Positions 31,762 through 35,821 of a stretch of 35,821 nucleotides of DNA are shown here, piece by piece; position 1 is the first letter of the stretch; every line of letters begins with the position of its first letter. Origin of the DNA: CAZGZD01 sp964530005 (GTDB lineage: Bacteria; Patescibacteriota; Microgenomatia; UBA1406; GWC2-37-13); the NCBI GenBank assembly GCA_964530005.1, contig CAZGZD010000008.1, forward strand, positions 1 to 35,821, read 5' to 3'. Made by a program: the position numbers and the translations under genes. The notes beneath the pieces are model-generated. The model ran no database searches. It had not been told where the DNA came from and saw only the letters and a program-made list of their open reading frames with translations.

Positions 31762-33126
31762 TTATTTCTTGATTAGCGTCATCTGATAGACCGGGTCTTG
31801 CCAGTGAGTAAGCTCTTCATCAGAAATTGAGATAGTTAAGTCAACTTCAGAGATTGCACGATCCATACTTTTCTTAGTCACAAAATCATTATTTCCTGAT
31901 TCAATTGAGTATTTAATTGCCATTTCAATAAGTCGCTTAGCTTGACGCATAGGAATGGCTTTGTTAGCCACAATAAGCTCCATAAGGCCTGTTGATGTGA
32001 TGAAGTTAGATCGTGCAGCAACCCCCATACGGTCCTTATTCACAACCAGATTACGTGTAAGATCAGCCAGTACTACAGCTACGTCTTTAGTCTCAAAAAT
32101 AATATCCATGATTATGTATTTCGTCTGCTGAGCATCTCGGTTGTATCCTATGAATGCTGCTTTCGAGTTGGACATAAGTGCCGACAAGAGTCCATGAACA
32201 TATGATGTCTTTGACTTAGCCACCTCAAGTATGTCTGGATTTTTCTTCTGCGGCATGATCGATGAGCCAGTGGTGAACTCGTCAGGGAGAGTAACATATC
32301 CAAATTCGCGAGTTGAGAAAAGTATGAGAGTCTGCGCAAGCTGCGATATGTGGATCATCATCATAGATATCGCAAATGCCATATACGTCTCAAACTCACC
32401 ACGATTTGTAATCACATCTATTGAGTTTTCGTAACTATTTTCAAATCCCAGAGCTGTCGCTGCCTTTTGGCTATCGCCAACAATAGTCGTACCATATCCC
32501 GCAGCTCCACCAAGTGGGGAAAAGTTAAAAAGCTTCTTCACGTTCTCAAATGTACTCAAATCTCGCTTTAGCGAACTTGCAAATGAGTCCAGTATGTATC
32601 CGAATGTGGCCACAGTCGCCTGCTGATGATGTGTGAACCCGGGACATACAGTATTTTTGTGAACTTCCGACTGAGTCGACAGTGCATCTACAAGAGTTTT
32701 TATATCTGTGACGTATGTATCAGCCATATCCTGAAGATACAGGTACATATCGGCCAATATTTGATCGTTACGAGAACGAGCTGTATGAATCTTGCCCCCT
32801 ATATCTATCCCAAGATGCTCGATTAGCCAAGCCTCTATATTGGTATGAACATCTTCAAGATCCGGATTTAGTACGAACTCTCCTTTTTCATAAAGATCAC
32901 CAATCGCGTCCAGTCCTGAATCAAGCGCTTTATAGTCACTTTCATCAATCAACCCCTGAGCACAAAGCATTTGAATATGAGCCTTATTGACAGCAATGTC
33001 ATATGGAATAAGTGCAGTATCAGCCATAGGCACAACACGCACATCACGACCTGCCGTAAAGCCGATTACTGCCTTTTTTGTAGCCTTGGTGTGAGCTCCT
33101 CCCCACAGCTTCTTTGTATTTTTCAT
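31762..33126 (-). CDS. argH: Argininosuccinate lyase
   Basis: Last enzyme of arginine synthesis, splitting argininosuccinate into arginine and fumarate (454 residues, cytoplasmic homotetramer in the family). Seen: LWGGAHTKA start (family LWGGRF), EDVHTNIE (91-98), HTARSRNDQ (114-122), GFTHHQQ (163-169), and the signature GSSIMPQKKNPD (287-298) with the catalytic serine loop. Two blocks deviate: SPLGGAAGYG for SPLGxGALAG and NRGEF for the usual DRDF, so substrate use deserves a check. No argG is in the window. It is preceded by a terminator and a 26-codon ORF containing three Arg codons, suggesting attenuation by arginyl-tRNA supply. Confidence 0.9.
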   Translation of the reverse strand: MKNTKKLWGGAHTKATKKAVIGFTAGRDVRVVPMADTALIPYDIAVNKAHIQMLCAQGLIDESDYKALDSGLDAIGDLYEKGEFVLNPDLEDVHTNIEAWLIEHLGIDIGGKIHTARSRNDQILADMYLYLQDMADTYVTDIKTLVDALSTQSEVHKNTVCPGFTHHQQATVATFGYILDSFASSLKRDLSTFENVKKLFNFSPLGGAAGYGTTIVGDSQKAATALGFENSYENSIDVITNRGEFETYMAFAISMMMIHISQLAQTLILFSTREFGYVTLPDEFTTGSSIMPQKKNPDILEVAKSKTSYVHGLLSALMSNSKAAFIGYNRDAQQTKYIIMDIIFETKDVAVVLADLTRNLVVNKDRMGVAARSNFITSTGLMELIVANKAIPMRQAKRLIEMAIKYSIESGNNDFVTKKSMDRAISEVDLTISISDEELTHWQDPVYQMTLIKK

Positions 33127-33143
33127 AGTTATTTTATAATACT

Positions 33144-33171
33144 AAAAAACCCCGCCATATTTTGCGGGGTT
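33144..33171 (-). terminator. Intrinsic terminator (attenuator) before argH
   Basis: Minus-strand hairpin with a perfect 8-bp stem AACCCCGC (33171-33164) / GCGGGGTT (33155-33148), an 8-nt loop and a run of six U (33149-33144). It lies between the 26-codon ORF and argH, ending 17 nt before the argH ATG. It is the only clear intrinsic terminator I found in the window. Confidence 0.88.
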
Positions 33172-33188
33172 GTCATTGTCTTAGTGTC

Positions 33189-33269
33189 TTATTTAATCTC
33201 TACACTATCCACAACACCCGCTGTTGCGGCTGATCTTGCTCGTCTAGCTGTGGAAGATAAGTAATTCAT
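33189..33269 (-). CDS. 26-residue putative arginine leader peptide
   Basis: Complete ATG-to-TAA ORF beginning MNYLSSTARRARSAATAG, with Arg at 9, 10 and 12 (AGA, CGA, AGA) and ending in Glu-Ile-Lys. It has its own consensus promoter, a start 11 nt from the -10 box, and an intrinsic terminator whose stem begins 17 nt after the stop. argH follows. It has no signal peptide or helix and resembles no small protein I know. Best read as a leader peptide whose translation senses arginine. Alternatives are a free-standing micro-protein, or chance coding within a small RNA. Confidence 0.6.
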   Translation of the reverse strand: MNYLSSTARRARSAATAGVVDSVEIK

Positions 33270-33280
33270 AAGCTACGTAT

Positions 33281-33309
33281 AGTATATAATACAAGGGGAA
33301 TTTAATCAA
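33281..33309 (-). promoter_or_regulatory. Promoter of the argH leader
   Basis: TTGATT (33309-33304), 17-bp spacer, TATACT (33286-33281) on the minus strand. Expected start point about 33274, giving a 5' UTR of about 5 nt before the leader ATG. It overlaps the plus-strand TATAAT proposed for dtd. Confidence 0.7.
33285..33290 (+). promoter_or_regulatory. -10 box of dtd
   Basis: TATAAT on the plus strand, 30 nt before the dtd ATG, predicting a UTR of about 24 nt. No good -35 is visible. It shares two bases with the opposing argH-leader -10 box, so the two promoters probably exclude each other. Confidence 0.45.
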
Positions 33310-33320
33310 TCGCAAGCTAT

Positions 33321-33770
33321 ATGATCGCACTAATACAACGGGCTAAATCAGGTAGCGTCACAATCGGTGACCAAAAGTATTCTGAGATCGGGCAGGGTAT
33401 GGTAATCCTCCTGGGAGTCATTGAGAAAGACACTGATTCAGAAATCGACAAACTCGTCGAGAAGATCATAAACCTTCGCATATTTGCAGATCAAGACGGA
33501 AAAATGAATCTCTCAATTTTGGATACAAAAGGCGAGATTCTGGCTGTATCTCAGTTCACACTTGCCGCAGACCTTAAAAAAGGTCGTCGTCCCTCATTTA
33601 TAAATGCTAAGGAGCCCATCGAGGCTAAAAGACTCTATGAGCTGTTTGTCGAGAGTCTAAGAAAACAAAACATTAAGGTCGAAACAGGAGAGTTTGGAGC
33701 TAATATGCAAGTTACTCTTGTCAACGACGGCCCAGTGACGATTATTGTAGATACTCAGAAATTAAATTAG
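33321..33770 (+). CDS. dtd: D-aminoacyl-tRNA deacylase
   Basis: 149 residues, the normal size of DTD, a homodimer that removes D-amino acids (and glycine mischarged on tRNA-Ala) from tRNA. Both family motifs are intact: SQFTL (77-81) and the Gly-cisPro motif in NDGPVT (135-140). Also MIALIQRAKSGSVTI at the start and RIFADQDGKMN. Single-gene unit, divergent from the argH leader and convergent with a small basic protein gene. Confidence 0.95.
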   Translation: MIALIQRAKSGSVTIGDQKYSEIGQGMVILLGVIEKDTDSEIDKLVEKIINLRIFADQDGKMNLSILDTKGEILAVSQFTLAADLKKGRRPSFINAKEPIEAKRLYELFVESLRKQNIKVETGEFGANMQVTLVNDGPVTIIVDTQKLN

Positions 33771-33830
33771 TCCTCTATATAAGCTTTTTGATGAAGTGGG
33801 ACTTCACTTAAACGCGCTTGATTCATCATT

Positions 33831-34085
33831 TTACTTATCTTGCTTTTTTTTGGATTTTTTCGCAGCATCTGCAACTCTTCGAGCTCCGACTGTCATATCA
33901 TACCCTCGGGTTTTGCGTCCATCCCTTGGGCCATTCGGCCCTCTTCTTTTATACCTTATATCAAGCATTGTGCTCGCTAAAAACCCCAAAATTAGCGCAT
34001 GATTTACTACTGCTCCAACTTGACTTGCAAATTCAGCTCCTTTTGCATGAAGCCCCTGTCTGTTTCCGGTAAATTGCTCTGACAT
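33831..34085 (-). CDS. Small basic protein with one hydrophobic segment, unknown function
   Basis: 84 residues: a polar start (MSEQFTGNRQGLHAKGAEF), a hydrophobic stretch (VGAVVNHALILGFLASTML, about 24-42), then a strongly basic tail (RYKRRGPNGPRDGRKTRG, ending KKSKKKQDK). Coding is supported by a promoter (TTGTAT-16-TATAAT) ending 7 nt before the ATG. I do not recognise a family. The basic tail would face the cytoplasm and could touch nucleic acid or ribosomes, which is speculation. Confidence 0.6.
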   Translation of the reverse strand: MSEQFTGNRQGLHAKGAEFASQVGAVVNHALILGFLASTMLDIRYKRRGPNGPRDGRKTRGYDMTVGARRVADAAKKSKKKQDK

Positions 34086-34092
34086 ATATAAT

Positions 34093-34120
34093 ATTATACA
34101 CCCTATAGTGTAAAATACAA
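34093..34120 (-). promoter_or_regulatory. Promoter of the 84-residue gene
   Basis: TTGTAT (34120-34115), 16-bp spacer, TATAAT (34098-34093) on the minus strand, 7 nt from the ATG at 34085. The rest of the 34086-34185 gap shows nothing else recognisable. Confidence 0.62.
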
Positions 34121-34185
34121 GATCATTTATATGGAAGTGTGTTTGGCCTCTATATTTTTGAAAATTGCGCTCTATGAATCTTAAT

Positions 34186-34878
34186 CTACTTTGTTTTATT
34201 TATTTTGACTACTCGAATATAGTCTTGTGTACTTCTTCCAAACAAAATACTTCGTACTGCATAAAATGCAAATAAAGAGTAGCTGTATGTCAAAGCTACC
34301 TTAACGCTAAAAAAATCATACCTATTAAAAACAAAAAGTCCTATTCCTACACATAGTAGTAAAACAACCAAAATCTCTTTCCCCCTTATTTGAATGTCGG
34401 ACAATCGATTAGAAATAAAGAACTTTGCATCATAAAAGAATCTAAGAATAACAAGTAGCACTCCATATCGAAAAATTTGAAAAGCTATGACAAAATTTTC
34501 AATCGTCCACTGAATTCTGTTGTTTATAAGTAGAGCGTGCCATAATGAATTTATCATTATCAAAGCAAAACCAATATAAAACATAGCTGTAATTGTCATC
34601 TTATTCTCCTCTGCTAACCTTTCATTCATTAATAATTGAATAAAAAATATTAAAAAAGCAATAATCGCAGCAGGGGTGATTATAAATGAGATAAGAAACT
34701 CATAAAGAGTATCATCAAACGATGTATAGTTTTTTGTATTAATTACAAGATCCTGAATGAAAATGAAAATCAAGCTAAAAGTAAATGCAACAATATCTCC
34801 TTCAGTCACTCTCGGAACAAAAAAATCTGTAAAAAATCTATAAAAAGGAGAAGGATTCTTTTTAATCTTTAGACCCAT
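34186..34878 (-). CDS. Six-helix membrane protein, unknown function
   Basis: 230 residues with about six hydrophobic segments, e.g. GDIVAFTFSLIFIFIQDLVI, LISFIITPAAIIAFLIFFIQLL, ITAMFYIGFALIMINSLWHALLI, FVIAFQIFRYGVLLVILRFFY, ILVVLLLCVGIGLFVFN and VALTYSYSLFAFYAVRSILF, and Lys/Arg-rich ends. I recognise no motif of a named transporter or enzyme. It starts 17 nt after the proA stop and is probably co-transcribed with it. Base composition is more AT-rich than proA, as usual for membrane genes. Confidence 0.65.
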   Translation of the reverse strand: MGLKIKKNPSPFYRFFTDFFVPRVTEGDIVAFTFSLIFIFIQDLVINTKNYTSFDDTLYEFLISFIITPAAIIAFLIFFIQLLMNERLAEENKMTITAMFYIGFALIMINSLWHALLINNRIQWTIENFVIAFQIFRYGVLLVILRFFYDAKFFISNRLSDIQIRGKEILVVLLLCVGIGLFVFNRYDFFSVKVALTYSYSLFAFYAVRSILFGRSTQDYIRVVKINKTK

Positions 34879-34895
34879 AATTGATTTTTTAAATA

Positions 34896-35821
34896 CTAAC
34901 CCCCTCTAATCTGACCAGTACCCTCAACAATCCATTTGTATGAAGTAAGTGCTTCAAGGCCCATAGGACCGCGGGCATGGAGCTTTTGAGTGCTAATACC
35001 GATCTCGGCACCTAGTCCGAACTGCGCTCCATCGGCAAATGCGATTGACGAGTTCACGAATATGCAGGCTGCATCCACCTCACGTTCGAATCTATCGATA
35101 GATTTTTTATCATTCGCAACTATCCCCTCACTGTGCCTTGAGCTGTTGACCCGAAGATATGAAAGTGCCACGTCAAGCGAATCGACTATCTTAATAGACA
35201 ATATAAGATCCATATACTCAGCCCCGAAGTCTTCTTCGACTGCTTTTTTGAGTAAACTTTTATTGTAGAACTTTGTCAGCTCAGCATATGAATGCTCATC
35301 TGCTCGAATCTCGACGTTCTTCTTCTCAAGATCTCCCACAAGCTTCTGCAAATTACTGATTTGGTCTTTGTGGATGATGAGCGTATCAAGCGCATTACAC
35401 ACACTGGGGCGACGTGTCTTGGCGTTGTCTATGATACCGGCCGCCATAGATACATCTGCACCCGAGTCCACATAGATATGACATACTCCCCTGCCTGTCT
35501 CAATCACTGGAATTTGCGCCGTATTCCGTACATACTCAATAAGCTCGGCACTACCTCGCGGTATGATGACATCAACCAACCCATGCGCCTTCATCATCGT
35601 CGATACGGCTTCGCGATCATTGGATAAAAGATAGATTATGTTGGGATTAAGATTATTTTTTGTCAAAACTTTTTGAATAACAGATACAATTGCCCGGTTG
35701 GAACAATCTGCGGCCGATCCACCCTTGAGTACACTGGCATTACCGGACTTGAAGCACAAAGAGAATACATCCGCCGTCACATTGGGACGTGCTTCATAGA
35801 TGATGCCGATCACGCCCAAAG
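34896..35821 (-). CDS. proA: Gamma-glutamyl phosphate reductase, 5' end cut off by window edge
   Basis: C-terminal 308 residues or so of ProA, which reduces gamma-glutamyl phosphate to the semialdehyde in proline synthesis (aldehyde dehydrogenase superfamily). Seen: LGVIGIIYEARPNVT, KSGNASVLKGGSAADCSN, ETGRGVCHIYVD, NAKTRRPSVCNALDTL with the catalytic Cys, and GPMGLEALTSYKW near the end. The apparent TTG start at 35819 is an internal Leu codon of the conserved PLGVIGxIYExRP block; the true start and about 110 residues lie beyond the right edge. A six-helix membrane gene follows after 17 nt. Confidence 0.93.
   Translation of the reverse strand, partial: LGVIGIIYEARPNVTADVFSLCFKSGNASVLKGGSAADCSNRAIVSVIQKVLTKNNLNPNIIYLLSNDREAVSTMMKAHGLVDVIIPRGSAELIEYVRNTAQIPVIETGRGVCHIYVDSGADVSMAAGIIDNAKTRRPSVCNALDTLIIHKDQISNLQKLVGDLEKKNVEIRADEHSYAELTKFYNKSLLKKAVEEDFGAEYMDLILSIKIVDSLDVALSYLRVNSSRHSEGIVANDKKSIDRFEREVDAACIFVNSSIAFADGAQFGLGAEIGISTQKLHARGPMGLEALTSYKWIVEGTGQIRGG

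Larger units (their letters stand above)
33144..33274 (-). promoter_or_regulatory. Candidate ribosome-mediated attenuator leader of argH
   Basis: Predicted leader RNA of about 131 nt. Segment 2, GCGGGUGUU (33221-33213), can pair with terminator arm 3, AACCCCGC (33171-33164), as eight base pairs with one bulged U, giving an antiterminator. Segment 2 can instead be held by upstream pairings: CCGC (33229-33226) with GCGG (33221-33218), and UCCACAGC (33254-33247) with GUUGUGGA (33215-33208, one G-U pair). Arg codons 9, 10 and 12 (33245-33234) lie just after UCCACAGC. Ribosomes stalled there should open the upstream stems, allow 2:3 pairing and let transcription continue into argH. The pairings are read from sequence; the mechanism is inference from trp/his-type attenuators. 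Confidence 0.6.

Noticed and set aside
33136..33141. TATTAT before argH as a separate argH promoter
   Set aside because: No -35 is possible except within the terminator stem, and AT-rich sequence is expected after the U-run. It cannot be excluded, but the leader promoter is far better.
33792..33806. Hairpin TGAAGT-GGG-ACTTCA between dtd and the 84-residue gene as a terminator
   Set aside because: Six AT-rich base pairs with a 3-nt loop and no adjacent T-tract on either strand.
35817..35819. TTG at 35819 as the proA start
   Set aside because: It is an internal Leu codon of a conserved block; about 110 residues are missing beyond the window.
1..35821. CRISPR arrays, insertion sequences, prophage genes, rRNA or tRNA genes
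   Set aside because: No regular direct repeats with spacers, transposase or integrase motifs, or tRNA-like cloverleafs were found in the short intergenic gaps.

Overview
The window is a gene-dense piece (about 35 CDS, no noncoding gap over 200 bp) of an AT-leaning bacterial genome. It is dominated by peptidoglycan synthesis and cell-division genes. Short proteins, trimmed or variant Mur enzymes, archaeal-flavoured sugar/nucleotide enzymes, absence of Shine-Dalgarno motifs and -10 boxes sitting just upstream of ATGs suggest a member of the Candidate Phyla Radiation (Patescibacteria). UGA behaves as a stop throughout, so this is not a Gracilibacteria/Absconditabacteria-type recoded genome. I cannot assign the phylum more finely.

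Layout. (1) 1-10421, minus strand: one tight operon reading murC-murB-murA-glmU-like-yvcK-dgkA-mraY-murD-ftsW-murG (murG cut by the window edge). Its promoter lies directly before murC. (2) 10473-11306, minus: a small two-helix membrane protein and a triple zinc-ribbon protein. 11420-11743, plus: a small protein with a near-perfect sigma70-type promoter. (3) 11752-17244, minus: second dcw operon mraZ-rsmH-ftsL-like-ftsI-murE-pgeF-small membrane protein, with four 10-bp-spaced TGG repeats over the mraZ promoter and start that look like MraZ autoregulatory boxes. (4) 17376-22127, plus: murJ, a short archaeal-type AMP/thymidine phosphorylase, mltG, then an EamA transporter with its own promoter. 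(5) 22136-27632, minus: rpsO-pnp, then ftsK-eamA. (6) 27704-31760, plus: small membrane protein, metG, class A penicillin-binding protein. (7) 31762-33309, minus: argH preceded by a promoter, a 26-codon Arg-containing ORF and an intrinsic terminator. (8) 33321 to end: dtd (+), then on the minus strand a small basic protein, a six-helix membrane protein and proA (cut at the right edge).

How it works together: MurA/B/C/D/E make the UDP-MurNAc-peptide, PgeF proofreads the first residue, and the GlmU-like enzyme probably supplies UDP-GlcNAc. MraY and MurG build lipid II, MurJ flips it, and FtsW, FtsI and the class A PBP polymerise and cross-link it. MltG terminates strands, DgkA recycles the lipid carrier, FtsK clears DNA at the septum, and MraZ/RsmH head the cluster.

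The most interesting signal is upstream of argH. A 26-codon leader ORF with three clustered Arg codons is followed by an intrinsic terminator whose 5' arm can alternatively pair with a segment inside the leader ORF. This is the layout of ribosome-mediated transcription attenuation. A second signal is a repeated promoter layout in which the -10 box lies about 5-11 nt before the ATG, implying leaderless or nearly leaderless mRNAs for about ten transcription units.
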